A DNA stretch of 64,000 nt from positions 124,001-188,000 of the forward strand of contig JAJDUI010000009.1 in the NCBI GenBank assembly GCA_022826745.1, read 5' to 3'. Positions 8,291 through 17,217 of this stretch are shown here, piece by piece. A model generated the notes under the pieces. It saw only the letters and a program-made list of their open reading frames with translations. It searched no databases and was not told where the DNA came from. The position numbers and the translations under genes were made by a program. Source of the stretch: Thermoanaerobaculia bacterium. GTDB taxonomy: Bacteria; Acidobacteriota; Thermoanaerobaculia; Multivoradales; Multivoraceae. The stretch's first letter is position 1. Each line of letters opens with the position of its first letter.

Positions 8291-9643
8291 ATGAGCAACG
8301 CAGCGGAAAACTGGAACCCGACGTCCTGGCAGAGCGCCGACGTGCGCCAGCAGCCGACCTATGCCGACCAGGAAGCGCTTCAGGCGGCTTCCGCCCGGCT
8401 CGGCGCGCTGCCGCCCCTCGTGACCTCCTGGGAGGTCGAGACGCTGAAGGGGCAGTTGGCCTCCGCGGCGCGCGGCGAGCGCTTCGTCCTCCAGGGCGGG
8501 GACTGCGCGGAGAGCTTCGCCGAATGCACCTCCGACTCGATCACGGCGAAGCTGAAGATCCTCCTGCAGATGAGCCTGGTCCTGACCCACAGCCTGAAGA
8601 AGCGGGTGATCCGCGTCGGCCGCTTCGCCGGGCAGTACGCCAAGCCGCGGTCGTCCGATGTCGAGACCCGCGGCGGCGAGACCCTGCCGTCGTACCGGGG
8701 CGACCTCGTCAACTCGCTCGACTTCGATGCCGGCGCGCGCGAGCCCGACCCGCTCAACCTCCTGCGCGGCTACAACCGCTCGGCGCTGACGCTGAACTTC
8801 ATCCGGGGGCTGATCGACGGCGGTTTCGCCGATCTGCACCACCCGGAGTACTGGAACCTCGACTTCGTGAACCACTCGCAGAACGCGGCCGAGTACCAGC
8901 GCAGGGTCGAGTCGATCGCCGATTCGCTGAAGTTCATGGAGACCCTCGCCGGTGTCGAGGTCGGCCACATCGACCGCGTCGACTTCTATACCAGCCACGA
9001 AGCCCTGCACCTGGTCTACGAGCAGGCGCAGACCCGGACGGTGCCGCGCCGGGAAGGCTGGTACAACCTGTCGACCCACCTGCCGTGGATCGGGTTGCGG
9101 ACGGCTTTCCCCGGCTCGGCCCACATCGAGTACGCGCGGGGCATCCGGAACCCCCTGGGCGTCAAGGTGGGGACCGGCATGGATCCCGCGGACGTGGCCG
9201 GCCTGGTCGAGGTGCTGAATCCCGGCGGCGAGGAGGGCCGGCTCGCGCTGATTCACCGCTGCGGCGCCGAGAAGGTGGCTCGGGAGCTGCCGCCGATCAT
9301 CGAGGCGGTCTCGGCCACCGGCAAGCCCGTACTCTGGATCTGCGATCCGATGCACGGGAACACGAAGAGCACCTCCGACGGCATGAAGACGAGAGACTTC
9401 AACGCCATCCTCTCGGAGCTGGAGCAGGCTTTCGACCTCCACGCCGACCACGGCACGATTCTGGGCGGCGTCCATTTCGAACTCACCGGCGAGGACGTCA
9501 CCGAGTGCACGGGCGGCGCCCGCGGCCTCGACGAGCGCGGACTGCGCCGGGCCTATCGCTCCCAGGTCGATCCGCGGCTGAACTACGAGCAGGCGCTGGA
9601 GATGGCGTTGCTGGTGGCGCGCAAGGGGGCGGAGACGGCCTGA
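8291..9643 (+). CDS. aroG: Class II 3-deoxy-7-phosphoheptulonate (DAHP) synthase
   Basis: A 450-residue type II DAHP synthase, the first enzyme of the shikimate pathway, joining phosphoenolpyruvate and erythrose 4-phosphate. Type II hallmarks are present: VLQGGDCAESFAECTSDSI with the metal-binding cysteine, VGRFAGQYAKPRS, LPSYRGDLVNSLDF, FYTSHEALHL, WIGLRTAFPGSAHIEY, NPLGVKVG, ICDPMHGNTKST and GGVHFELTGEDVTECTGG. The protein shows no similarity to the type I AroF/G/H group of enterobacteria; the symbol follows mycobacterial usage for type II. ATG 8291 lies 30 bases after the transporter gene. It is cytoplasmic and expected to be feedback-regulated by aromatic amino acids, which the sequence does not show. 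Confidence 0.95.
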   Translation: MSNAAENWNPTSWQSADVRQQPTYADQEALQAASARLGALPPLVTSWEVETLKGQLASAARGERFVLQGGDCAESFAECTSDSITAKLKILLQMSLVLTHSLKKRVIRVGRFAGQYAKPRSSDVETRGGETLPSYRGDLVNSLDFDAGAREPDPLNLLRGYNRSALTLNFIRGLIDGGFADLHHPEYWNLDFVNHSQNAAEYQRRVESIADSLKFMETLAGVEVGHIDRVDFYTSHEALHLVYEQAQTRTVPRREGWYNLSTHLPWIGLRTAFPGSAHIEYARGIRNPLGVKVGTGMDPADVAGLVEVLNPGGEEGRLALIHRCGAEKVARELPPIIEAVSATGKPVLWICDPMHGNTKSTSDGMKTRDFNAILSELEQAFDLHADHGTILGGVHFELTGEDVTECTGGARGLDERGLRRAYRSQVDPRLNYEQALEMALLVARKGAETA

Positions 9644-9687
9644 AGGGTTACTATTGCGGCGTCATTTGCGATTGAGCGCTTGCGTCC

Positions 9688-11202
9688 ATGTCCCCGGCTA
9701 GTCAGAGTTTCCGCTTCCGCGAGTCCCGCCGCCTGCTGCGGGAGGCGCCGGTTCGCCTGACGGTGTCCGGCGAGGACGGGGAACTCGTCGCCCGGACGCG
9801 CGACATCGCGATCGGCGGAATGTTCGTGGCCACCTCCGACGTCCGCCCCGTGGGTACGGCCGCGGCGTTCGTTCTCGAACTGGGGTCGGGGGACCCGCCC
9901 GACACAGTCCAGGGTGAGGCCGCGGTGGTCTGGGTGCGCGAGGCGCCGGGCGGCGCCGACCAGCCGGCGGGAATGGGCATGCAGTTCACGCGTGTGGAGC
10001 CGCCGGGAGAGGAGCGCCTGGCGATGCTGTTTTCCGAGCAGCCGGACGACGCGGCTGGTTCGGACCCGGCCGCCGAAGCGGCTCCGCCAGCGACCGCCGG
10101 AGTGGTGGAAGCGGAGGACGTAGAGACGGAAAGGGTGGAGACTGAGGCGGTCGGGACTGAGGTGGAGGAGGCCGAGGCGGTTGCCGCCGCGCCGGACGAG
10201 CCTGCCGTTGAGATGGCAGAGCCGGCGGCGGCCGAGGACGATGTCGAGCCGGCGCAGGAAGGGAAAGAGACAGGCGAGACCGAGCCGGTCGATGTCGTGG
10301 AGGCGGCGGAGGAACCTCCTTCGGACGAGGCCGCGTCCCCTGAGGCACCGACCGCCGCGGACGGAGAAGTCGGCGGTACGCGGGCCGAGCTGTTCGGCGA
10401 TCTCGCGGACGCCGGGGACGACTGGATGGACCGCGAGTCCGACCGACCTTCCTGGGTCTGGCCGACAGTGGCGGGGGTCATCCTGGTCGGCATCCTTCTG
10501 ATCTTCCTGCGTGGGCCGCTGATGCGGCTCGTCGGCATGGGTGGGGACGGCGGTGGGGAGCAGCCGGCGCCCGCAGCGCAGAGCTTCGAGGTGGCGGCGG
10601 TCGAGGAATCAGCCCCACCCGTGGATCCGCCCGCTGCCGCCGGGCCTTCGATCGAGTCGACGCCGGCTCCAGCCCCGGTCGCCGCGGAAGCTTCCGCCCC
10701 GCCTTCCGAGCCGGCGACGCGGTCTCCCGAGCCGGCAGCGCGGTCTCCCGAGCCGCCAGCGCGGTCTCCCGAGCCGACCACTGCGTCTCCAGGGCCGACA
10801 ACCCCATCTGCCGAACCTGCCGCCCGCCCGCGTCCTTCGGCGCCTCCGCAGCCAGTCCCGACGCCGAGCGCACCGCCCGCCAACGCGACCGCGCTTCGCA
10901 CCATCACAGCCTCGGTGCAGGATGACCGGACGCTGGTCGAGATCACCGGCAACGCCCCCTTCGAGCGTCACCATGTGATGCCGCTGGACGCGCCGCCGCG
11001 GTTGCTCGTGCGGTTGATCGGCGTGCAGCGGGACTACGACGCGAGCGCGGTCAGCGCACCCCGGTTGCGTGGCGTGCGCACCGGCGTTCATGGCAGGGGA
11101 GCGACCCGGAACCTGCACGTGGTGCTCGATCTCGCGGCGCCGAACGTCGTGGCGACGGTCGAGCGGCGCGGCGACCGGGTCGTCGTCAACCTTTCGGATT
11201 GA
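9688..11202 (+). CDS. PilZ domain - transmembrane - AMIN domain fusion protein
   Basis: A 504-residue single-pass membrane protein with an unusual build. Residues about 5-115 form a PilZ-like domain (RESRRLLREAPVRLTVSG, then TRDIAIGGMFVATSD and GMGMQFTRVEPPGEERL), the module that often binds cyclic di-GMP. A long acidic, low-complexity region of alanine, glutamate and proline follows, then a membrane helix around residues 255-272 (TVAGVILVGILLIFLRGPL). After a second low-complexity stretch with a heptad-like repeat, residues about 400-504 form an AMIN-like beta domain, ending in NVVATVERRGDRVVVNLSD, as found in secretin and amidase proteins. The topology would put PilZ inside and AMIN outside the membrane. 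The stop overlaps the murJ TTG start. Confidence 0.78.
   Translation: MSPASQSFRFRESRRLLREAPVRLTVSGEDGELVARTRDIAIGGMFVATSDVRPVGTAAAFVLELGSGDPPDTVQGEAAVVWVREAPGGADQPAGMGMQFTRVEPPGEERLAMLFSEQPDDAAGSDPAAEAAPPATAGVVEAEDVETERVETEAVGTEVEEAEAVAAAPDEPAVEMAEPAAAEDDVEPAQEGKETGETEPVDVVEAAEEPPSDEAASPEAPTAADGEVGGTRAELFGDLADAGDDWMDRESDRPSWVWPTVAGVILVGILLIFLRGPLMRLVGMGGDGGGEQPAPAAQSFEVAAVEESAPPVDPPAAAGPSIESTPAPAPVAAEASAPPSEPATRSPEPAARSPEPPARSPEPTTASPGPTTPSAEPAARPRPSAPPQPVPTPSAPPANATALRTITASVQDDRTLVEITGNAPFERHHVMPLDAPPRLLVRLIGVQRDYDASAVSAPRLRGVRTGVHGRGATRNLHVVLDLAAPNVVATVERRGDRVVVNLSD
10705..10788 (+). repeat. In-gene 21-base tandem repeat encoding RSPEPxA heptads
   Basis: A 21-base unit (roughly TCTCCCGAGCCGGCAGCGCGG) is repeated about three and a half times with small changes, giving successive RSPEPAA, RSPEPPA and RSPEPTT peptides in the extracytoplasmic linker of the PilZ-AMIN protein. 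Such in-frame repeats can change linker length by slippage without breaking the gene. Confidence 0.75.
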
Positions 11203-12908
11203 CCCTGGCGGAGTCCGCCGGAGGAGATGGCCCGGGGCGTACCGCGGGCGGTGCGGCGCGTGTCGGGATGGGCATGCTGGCCAGCCGCGTGCTCGGGCTG
11301 GTCCGGGAGGCCGTCATCGCGAGTCTCGCCGGAGCCGGGGCCCTGGCGGATGTCGTCTCCGCCGCGTTCCGGGCGCCCAACGCGCTCCAGAACCTGCTCG
11401 GAGACCAGGCGCTTTCGGCGTCCTTCATTCCGGTGTACAGCCGGCTGGTCGGCGAGGGCCGTCGGCGCGAGGCCGGCGCGCTGGCGGGCGCCGTCTTCGG
11501 ACTGCTGTTTGCCGTCATGGCCGCTCTCAGTCTCCTCGGCGTCCTTCTGGCCCCGTGGCTGGTCAGGCTGTTCTTTCCCGGCTTCGCTGGTGACGCCGAA
11601 GCGGTTGCGGCCGGCCAGGCGGTCGTGGACCGGCTGGCGCTGACGACGCGCGCCGTTCGAATCAGCTTTCCGATGGTGGCGGCGATCACGCTCTCCGCCT
11701 GGTGCCTCGCCATCCTCAACAGCCACCGTCGTTTCCTGCTCCCCTACATCGCACCGTGCTTCTGGAACGCCAGCGTGATCGCCGCCGTCCTGTTCGTCGG
11801 CGCGCGGGTGACCGGCGGCGAAGCCGACCGCGTGGAGGCTCTGGTGCTGGCCGCCTGCTGGGGCGGCCTGTTGGGCGGCCTGCTTCAGTTCGGAGTGCAG
11901 TTGCCGTCGGTGCTGCGCGCAACCGGGGGTTTTCGGCCAGCGTTCAGTCTGCGGGTACCGGGCGTACGGAAGACCCTCACCCGGCTCTGGCCGGCGATGG
12001 CCGGCCGCGGCGCCGGTCAGCTTGGGGCCTATGTCGACGGCCTTCTGGCCTCCCTGCTGGCCGAGGGGGCGGTCGGCGTCCTCGCCTGGGGCCAACGGCT
12101 GTACCTGCTTCCCATCTCGCTCTTCGGCGTCTCGGTGGCGGCGGCGGAACTGCCGGAGCTGGCGCGGCTCGACGGGGACGAGCAGGAGCGGTCGAAGGCC
12201 GCGGCGCGGCGTGCCGAAAGGGCCGCGGCGGCGATGTCCTTTCTCGTCTCGCCGACGATGGTCGGCTACCTGGCGCTGGGCATGGGCATCGTCGGCGCCG
12301 TCTATCGATACGGCGCCTTCGACCTCGGCGACAACTGGCTGGTCTACCTGGTACTGGCCGCGTACTCGTTCGGCCTGCTGGCTTCAAGTGCCTCGCGGCT
12401 GCTGCAGAGCGTGTTCTTCTCGTTCGGTGATACCAGGAGTCCTGCCCGGATCGTCTTGATACGCCTCGTGATCGCGGCTGGCCTCGGCGCGGGGCTGATG
12501 ACGGTCTTCGATCGCGTCGCCGTGGCGGATCTCCGGCTGCCCGGCTGGCTGGGACCCACAGCGTTCGAGGCGCCGGATGGTCTGCGCCTGGGCGCCGTGG
12601 GGCTGGCTCTGGGCTCCGCGGTCGGCAGCTGGTTCGAACTGGCCCTGCTGCTTCGCGGATTGCGGCGCCGGAACGCGCCGGTGAAGCCGTGGCGGGCATG
12701 GGGCCGGCATCTGCCCCTCGCGATCCTCTGTCTGGCGCCCTGGGCTGCGACGCAGACCCTGGTGCCGGGTCCGCCCTGGATAGCCGGTGTCGTTCCGGTC
12801 GTCGGCTTCGCCGTCACCTACCTGGGCGCCGCCAACGTGCTCAAGGTGCCCGAAGCGCTGGCCCTGCGCCGCTGGTTGATCGAAACCCGCCGCCGGCCCT
12901 CGACGTAG
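11199..12908 (+). CDS. murJ: Lipid II flippase MurJ (MviN)
   Basis: A 569-residue polytopic membrane protein of the MOP superfamily with about 14 helices, which flips lipid II for peptidoglycan synthesis. The first helix carries MLASRVLGLVREAVIASLAG, followed by ADVVSAAFRAPNALQNLLGD and LSASFIPVYSRLVGEGR; these are the most conserved MurJ blocks, with the essential arginines. The start is a TTG at 11199 that overlaps the previous stop by four bases (TTGA); a later start would cut into helix 1. The N-terminal 20 residues are glycine-rich and poorly conserved. It sits downstream of a cell-wall-related AMIN-domain protein, a sensible functional pairing. Confidence 0.93.
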   Translation: MTLAESAGGDGPGRTAGGAARVGMGMLASRVLGLVREAVIASLAGAGALADVVSAAFRAPNALQNLLGDQALSASFIPVYSRLVGEGRRREAGALAGAVFGLLFAVMAALSLLGVLLAPWLVRLFFPGFAGDAEAVAAGQAVVDRLALTTRAVRISFPMVAAITLSAWCLAILNSHRRFLLPYIAPCFWNASVIAAVLFVGARVTGGEADRVEALVLAACWGGLLGGLLQFGVQLPSVLRATGGFRPAFSLRVPGVRKTLTRLWPAMAGRGAGQLGAYVDGLLASLLAEGAVGVLAWGQRLYLLPISLFGVSVAAAELPELARLDGDEQERSKAAARRAERAAAAMSFLVSPTMVGYLALGMGIVGAVYRYGAFDLGDNWLVYLVLAAYSFGLLASSASRLLQSVFFSFGDTRSPARIVLIRLVIAAGLGAGLMTVFDRVAVADLRLPGWLGPTAFEAPDGLRLGAVGLALGSAVGSWFELALLLRGLRRRNAPVKPWRAWGRHLPLAILCLAPWAATQTLVPGPPWIAGVVPVVGFAVTYLGAANVLKVPEALALRRWLIETRRRPST

Positions 12909-12909
12909 T

Positions 12910-12936
12910 CTGAACCAGGCTGAACCAGTCTGAACC
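12910..12936. repeat. Three exact CTGAACC copies at 10-base spacing
   Basis: Just after the murJ stop, CTGAACC occurs at 12910, 12920 and 12930, giving a triple direct repeat with a ten-base period (CTGAACCAGG, CTGAACCAGT, CTGAACCGGA). It fills most of the 45-base gap before the DUF4126 gene. The spacing equals about one helical turn, so a protein-binding site is possible, but replication slippage is a simpler explanation. Confidence 0.7.
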
Positions 12937-12953
12937 GGAAGGGGAGCCGCGAG

Positions 12954-13529
12954 ATGGAGATTCTGCTCAGCGTCGGTCTTGGCATCGGGTTGGCGGCCGC
13001 CTGCGGCTTCCGGGTCTTTCTGCCCGTCCTGGTCATGGGCGTCGGGGCCAGGGCCGGTGCGCTCGACCTGGCCGACGGCTTCGAGTGGATGGCCGGCACT
13101 CCGGCGCTCCTCGCGCTGGCTGTGGCCACCGTCTGCGAGATCGGCGCCTACTACATACCCTGGCTCGACAACGTGCTCGACGTAGCCGCGATGCCGGCTG
13201 CGGTGACGGCCGGCGTTGTCGTGGCCGCGGCGAACATCGAGACCGCGACGCCACTGGTTGGCTGGGCTCTCGCGGCGGTGGCCGGTGGAACGGCGGCGGC
13301 TGTGGTCCAGACCGGGACGACGCTGCTGAGGGGGGCCTCCACGATGGCGACGGCCGGGATCGGCAATCCCGTCGTGTCGACCGGAGAGGCCGGGTCAGCC
13401 GCCGGCCTGTCGCTCCTGGCGATCACGATGCCCGTGCTGGCTCTGGCCGCGGTCGCGCTCCTGGTCGCTGTGGTCAGTGTCAGACTCCTGCGGCGTCGGG
13501 TGCTCAAGGCGCGGCGCGCCGAGTCCTGA
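12954..13529 (+). CDS. DUF4126-type membrane protein
   Basis: A 191-residue integral membrane protein with about five hydrophobic helices. The pattern LGIGLAAACGFRVFLPVLVMG at the N-terminus, CEIGAYYIPWLDNVLDVAAMP in the middle and ATAGIGNPVVSTGEAGSA towards the end corresponds to the DUF4126 family of unknown function. It has a good ribosome binding site (GAAGGGGAG) ten bases before the ATG. It follows murJ on the same strand with only a short repeat between them. No catalytic motif is apparent; transport or channel function is conceivable but unproven for the family. Confidence 0.85.
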   Translation: MEILLSVGLGIGLAAACGFRVFLPVLVMGVGARAGALDLADGFEWMAGTPALLALAVATVCEIGAYYIPWLDNVLDVAAMPAAVTAGVVVAAANIETATPLVGWALAAVAGGTAAAVVQTGTTLLRGASTMATAGIGNPVVSTGEAGSAAGLSLLAITMPVLALAAVALLVAVVSVRLLRRRVLKARRAES

Positions 13530-13564
13530 CGCGGACCGGGCTTTCCGAGGGCGCGCCGCGGAGG

Positions 13565-13611
13565 GGCACGGACGGCCTTCGGCGCCGCGGGAATCCTGAG
13601 GCATCCGTGCC
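13565..13611. repeat. 8-base inverted repeat between DUF4126 and TPR lipoprotein genes
   Basis: GGCACGGA (13565-13572) is the exact reverse complement of TCCGTGCC (13604-13611), with a 31-base loop that contains a smaller GGCC/GGCGCC-rich foldback. It could be a weak terminator stem for the upstream gene or part of the leader of the next gene. No T-tract follows, so it is recorded only as a repeat. Confidence 0.5.
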
Positions 13612-13669
13612 GGTTGGGGATCAACGGCGCTGTAAGATGGTGCGGGCGCCGATGGAGGGTGTAACCGCT

Positions 13670-14812
13670 GTGACTTCGGGGGACATCGAACCGCGAGTCG
13701 GGCGCCGCTGGCTGAATCGGCTGGCTGTGGCGGCGCTTCCGGCTGCGCTGGCTCTGGCGTGCGCCTCGACCGGTGTGCGCGAGACGGGCGAGAACGCGTT
13801 GCTGCGTGAACTCGAGCGCCGCGAAGTCGGCCGTGCTCTGGTGCCGTTCGCCCTTAACGACGAAATGGCTACCTGGGTTCACGAAGCGGTCGGCGCGGCT
13901 GAACGGGACAAGCGTCTGGATCGCCTGGTCGAAGCGGTGACCGAGACGTCCATGCTCGGCGTTGAGTACAAGGCCGGGCATACCGGATCCGCGGTCGAGG
14001 TCTTCGAGAGCAGGATCGCCAACTGCCTGGCCTTTACCCAGATGTTCGTCGGCATGGCCAGGGAACTCGATCTCGCCGCCTATTTCGTCGAGGTGTCGCA
14101 CGTCGAGAACTTCGAGCGCGAGGGCGACCTGATCGTCATCTCCGACCACGTTGCCGTGGGTTTCGGCCCCAGGCACGCGATGCGGCTCATCGACTTCGGC
14201 CTGCGCGAGGACGAGCGGGGCTTCAGGGTGTCGCCGATCAGCGATCTCACGGCGACGGCCCTCTACTACTCGAACCGTGGCGCCGAAGCGCTGCGGGCCG
14301 AACAGCTCGACGAAGCCGTCGCCTGGCTCGAGGACGCTGTCCGGATCGACCCCGAACTGGCGTCCGCCTGGGCCAACCTGGGAGTGGCCCAGCGCCGGAG
14401 CGGCCGGACCGACCAGGCGGAGCTGAGCTACCGGCAAGCTCTGGTCGTCGATCCGGGGCTCAGTTCAGCCCTGGTCAACCTGGCTGTGCTGCTGCGGCTG
14501 AACGGCCGGACGGAGGAGGCGGACGACCTGCTGCTGATGGCGGACGTCAAACGCAACCGCAATCCGTTCACCTACATCGCCCTCGGCGATCTGAGTCTGC
14601 GCTACGGGCGCCTGGACGAGGCGGAGCGCTTCTACAGCCGGGCGCGGCGGCTTGGACCCGATGAGGCGGCGCCGGCGGCGGCGCTGGGCGAGGTGCTGCT
14701 GCGCCGGGGCGAGCGGAAGGCCGCCGAGAAACTGCTTCGCCGCGCGCAGCGACTCGAGCCCGATGGCGACCGGCGGATCGATCGCCTGGTCCGTCTGCTG
14801 GCGGCCTCCTGA
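13670..14812 (+). CDS. Lipoprotein with transglutaminase-like core and TPR repeats
   Basis: A protein of about 380 residues with a lipoprotein signal (AALPAALALACASTG). The middle has the pattern RIANCLAFTQMFVGMAREL, with a cysteine in the position of the transglutaminase-like nucleophile, then ISDHVAVGF and MRLIDFG supplying a likely histidine and aspartate. From about residue 200 there are four or more tetratricopeptide repeats (for example AVAWLEDAVRIDPELASAWA, then QAELSYRQALVVDPGLSSAL). Such proteins usually serve in cell-envelope assembly or peptide trimming. The GTG at 13670 is chosen because GGAGGG lies upstream (13654-13659); in-frame ATG codons at 13637 and 13652 are alternatives. 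Confidence 0.75.
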   Translation: MTSGDIEPRVGRRWLNRLAVAALPAALALACASTGVRETGENALLRELERREVGRALVPFALNDEMATWVHEAVGAAERDKRLDRLVEAVTETSMLGVEYKAGHTGSAVEVFESRIANCLAFTQMFVGMARELDLAAYFVEVSHVENFEREGDLIVISDHVAVGFGPRHAMRLIDFGLREDERGFRVSPISDLTATALYYSNRGAEALRAEQLDEAVAWLEDAVRIDPELASAWANLGVAQRRSGRTDQAELSYRQALVVDPGLSSALVNLAVLLRLNGRTEEADDLLLMADVKRNRNPFTYIALGDLSLRYGRLDEAERFYSRARRLGPDEAAPAAALGEVLLRRGERKAAEKLLRRAQRLEPDGDRRIDRLVRLLAAS

Positions 14813-14845
14813 GCCGCCTGACGGCCGCGCGACGGAATTTCTGCT

Positions 14846-17098
14846 GTGCCGCCCCTCTGGCAGCTCTGGATCGATACGGGCGGCACGTTCACCGACTGCT
14901 TAGCGCTCGATCCGGGGGGCTCGTCCCAGTGTGTGAAGGTCCTGAGCTCGGGTGCGGTCCGGGCCACCGTGGTGTCGAATGGACCTCTGGGACCCCGGCT
15001 CGAGACGCGCTTCGACCTGCCTGAGGGCTTCTTCGCCGGCTACCGTGCGGTACCGCTTGGCGAAGGCACGCCGGCGTTGGTGGAGGAGTGGTCGGCGGAT
15101 GGAACCTGCAGGCTCCTGCCGGCGGAGAACGGCGCCGGAACTCCCGCTTTCGAGCCGGGCCAGGTGCTGGAACTCCTTTCGCCGGAGAACGCGCCGATTC
15201 TCGCCGCGCGCATCGCGACCGCCAGAGCGCTGGACGAACCGTTGCCGCCGTGCGACCTTCGGCTTGCCACGACGCGCGGCACGAACGCCCTGCTCGAGCG
15301 GGCGGGATCCCGCACGGTGCTCTTCGTCACCGAAGGATTCGCCGACCTGCTGCTGATCGGCGACCAGGCGCGACCGGACATCTTCGCGCTCGCGGTCGAG
15401 CGCCCGGCTCCCCTGTACGAACGGTCGGTCGAGGTGACCGGACGGCTGGACGCCGGGGGCCGGGAGCTCGAGCCGCTCGATGAAGACGGCCTGAGAACCG
15501 CAGCCCGCGCCCTCGTCGACGAGGGCTTCCGCGCCGCGGCCGTGGCGTTGATGCACAGCTACCGGAATCCGGATCACGAACGGCGCGCCGAGCGGATCCT
15601 CCGCTCTGCCGGCTTTCGTACGGTGTCCTGCTCGGCGGAACTGGCGCCGCTGATCAAGATCGTGCCGCGGGCGCACACGGCCGTGGTCGACGCCTACCTG
15701 GGGCGGGCAGTCGGCGGTTACCTGGAGACCACGGGGGCGGCGCTCTCGGGAGGGCGCGAGTCGGAAGCGGGCGAGGCCGGCGGTGTCGCGCCCCGGGTGA
15801 TGACCAGCGCCGGCGGCCTTGCTGGCTTCTCGAGCTACAGGCCCAAGGACAGTCTGCTGTCCGGCCCTGCCGGGGGTGTCGTGGGCGCGGCCGCGGCGGG
15901 GCGCGCGAGCGGTCGTGACCGGGTCATCGGCTTCGACATGGGAGGCACCAGTACGGACGTGTCGCGTTACGACGGCGACTTCGAGTACAACTTCGAGTTC
16001 CGCGTCGGCGACGCGGTCGTCGTGGCGCCGGCCCTGGCGATCGAGACCGTGGCCTCCGGCGGCGGCTCGATCTGCCGGGTGGATCACGGCCAGCTCAAGG
16101 TCGGGCCCGAGAGTGCCGGGGCGCGGCCCGGCCCCGCCTGCTACGGCGCCGGCGGACCACTCACGATCACGGACGTGAATCTGCTGCTGGGGCGGATCGA
16201 TCCGACGGCTTTCGGCCTGCCCATCGATGTGGCGGCAGCCGAAAGGCGAGCCGCCGAGGCGCTGGCGGGGCTCGGCGGCGTCGACGAGCAACTCCTCGGG
16301 GGTTTTCTCGCGATCGCCAACGAACGGATGGCCGACGCGATTCGCCGCATCTCCATCTCGCGGGGCTATGACCCGACGGACTATGCCTTGGTCAGCTTCG
16401 GCGGCGCGGGCGGCCAGCACGCCTGCGCGATCGCCTCGGAGCTGGGCATGGAGACGGTCATCGTGCCCGTCGATACATCGTTGCTCAGTGCCGTCGGGCT
16501 CGGCCACGCTGTGCTGGAGCGCTTTGCTCACCGGCAGGTCCTCGAGCCGCTCGACGGTGGCGGGGTGGGATCGGTGGTCGAGCGCCTCGAGCGCGAAGCG
16601 CTGGGCCGGCTCCTGGAAGAGCGTGGTGCGAACCTGGAAGGCGCCGCGGTGCGGCGGCGGATCGTCCGGTTGCGGTTGCTCGGCCAGGAGACGGCGCTGG
16701 AAGTGGAACCGGGTTCCGCCGAGGAGGCGCGCTCCGCCGACGTTATCGCCGCGCTCTTCGCCGAGCGCTACCGTGCGGTCTACGGCTACCCGCCTCCTGA
16801 ACACCCGATCGAGATCGAATCGATCCGCGTTCTGGCCTCGACCGCTCCCGCCGCGGCGCGGCTCGATCGCGCCGGAACCGCCGGGGGCCGCGAAGTCGAA
16901 GCCGGTGAGTACCGGGCCTGGTTCGCCGGCTGGGGGACGGCCGCGCTCCTGCGCCGCGAGGACCTCGCTCCGGGTTTCGAACGCTCCGGTCCGTGCCTGG
17001 TGCAGGAACGGCACAGCATCACGGTCGTGGAGCCGGGTTGGAGGCTGCGTGTGGACGAGGCCCGCGCGCTGGTCCTCGAAGGGGCGAAGGGGGCATAG
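14846..17098 (+). CDS. hyuA: Hydantoinase A / 5-oxoprolinase family ATPase
   Basis: A 750-residue protein of the HyuA/OplA family, which uses ATP to open hydantoin or 5-oxoproline rings. LWIDTGGTFTDCLALDPGG at the N-terminus is the phosphate-binding signature; LATTRGTNALLERAG follows, then VMTSAGGLAGFSSYRPKDSL, GFDMGGTSTDVSRYDG and ALVSFGGAGGQHACAIASE. All three HyuA domains appear complete. The usual partner, a HyuB-type protein, is absent on either side, which is unusual because HyuA and HyuB normally work together and are often fused in 5-oxoprolinases. The GTG start at 14846 follows the TPR gene by 33 bases. The substrate cannot be fixed. Confidence 0.87.
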   Translation: MPPLWQLWIDTGGTFTDCLALDPGGSSQCVKVLSSGAVRATVVSNGPLGPRLETRFDLPEGFFAGYRAVPLGEGTPALVEEWSADGTCRLLPAENGAGTPAFEPGQVLELLSPENAPILAARIATARALDEPLPPCDLRLATTRGTNALLERAGSRTVLFVTEGFADLLLIGDQARPDIFALAVERPAPLYERSVEVTGRLDAGGRELEPLDEDGLRTAARALVDEGFRAAAVALMHSYRNPDHERRAERILRSAGFRTVSCSAELAPLIKIVPRAHTAVVDAYLGRAVGGYLETTGAALSGGRESEAGEAGGVAPRVMTSAGGLAGFSSYRPKDSLLSGPAGGVVGAAAAGRASGRDRVIGFDMGGTSTDVSRYDGDFEYNFEFRVGDAVVVAPALAIETVASGGGSICRVDHGQLKVGPESAGARPGPACYGAGGPLTITDVNLLLGRIDPTAFGLPIDVAAAERRAAEALAGLGGVDEQLLGGFLAIANERMADAIRRISISRGYDPTDYALVSFGGAGGQHACAIASELGMETVIVPVDTSLLSAVGLGHAVLERFAHRQVLEPLDGGGVGSVVERLEREALGRLLEERGANLEGAAVRRRIVRLRLLGQETALEVEPGSAEEARSADVIAALFAERYRAVYGYPPPEHPIEIESIRVLASTAPAAARLDRAGTAGGREVEAGEYRAWFAGWGTAALLRREDLAPGFERSGPCLVQERHSITVVEPGWRLRVDEARALVLEGAKGA

Positions 17099-17217
17099 GG
17101 GCTTCCCGCCGGCACGCGGGCGGAACTTCCGGGGCGGAAGGACGTATCAAGGGCCGTTCGCAACTGACCGCTGGCGGGATTGGCGTAGAGTTGCGGGTTC
17201 CCGCCTGTTTCCTCCCG

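Noticed and set aside
14900..17014. Open frame of 704 codons antisense to hydantoinase A
   Set aside because: No recognisable domain, and the sense frame is complete.
17193..17204. GCGGGTTCCCGC palindrome before the outer membrane efflux gene, possible terminator
   Set aside because: The loop would be too small for a stable stem and only a short T stretch follows; probably chance in high-G+C sequence.
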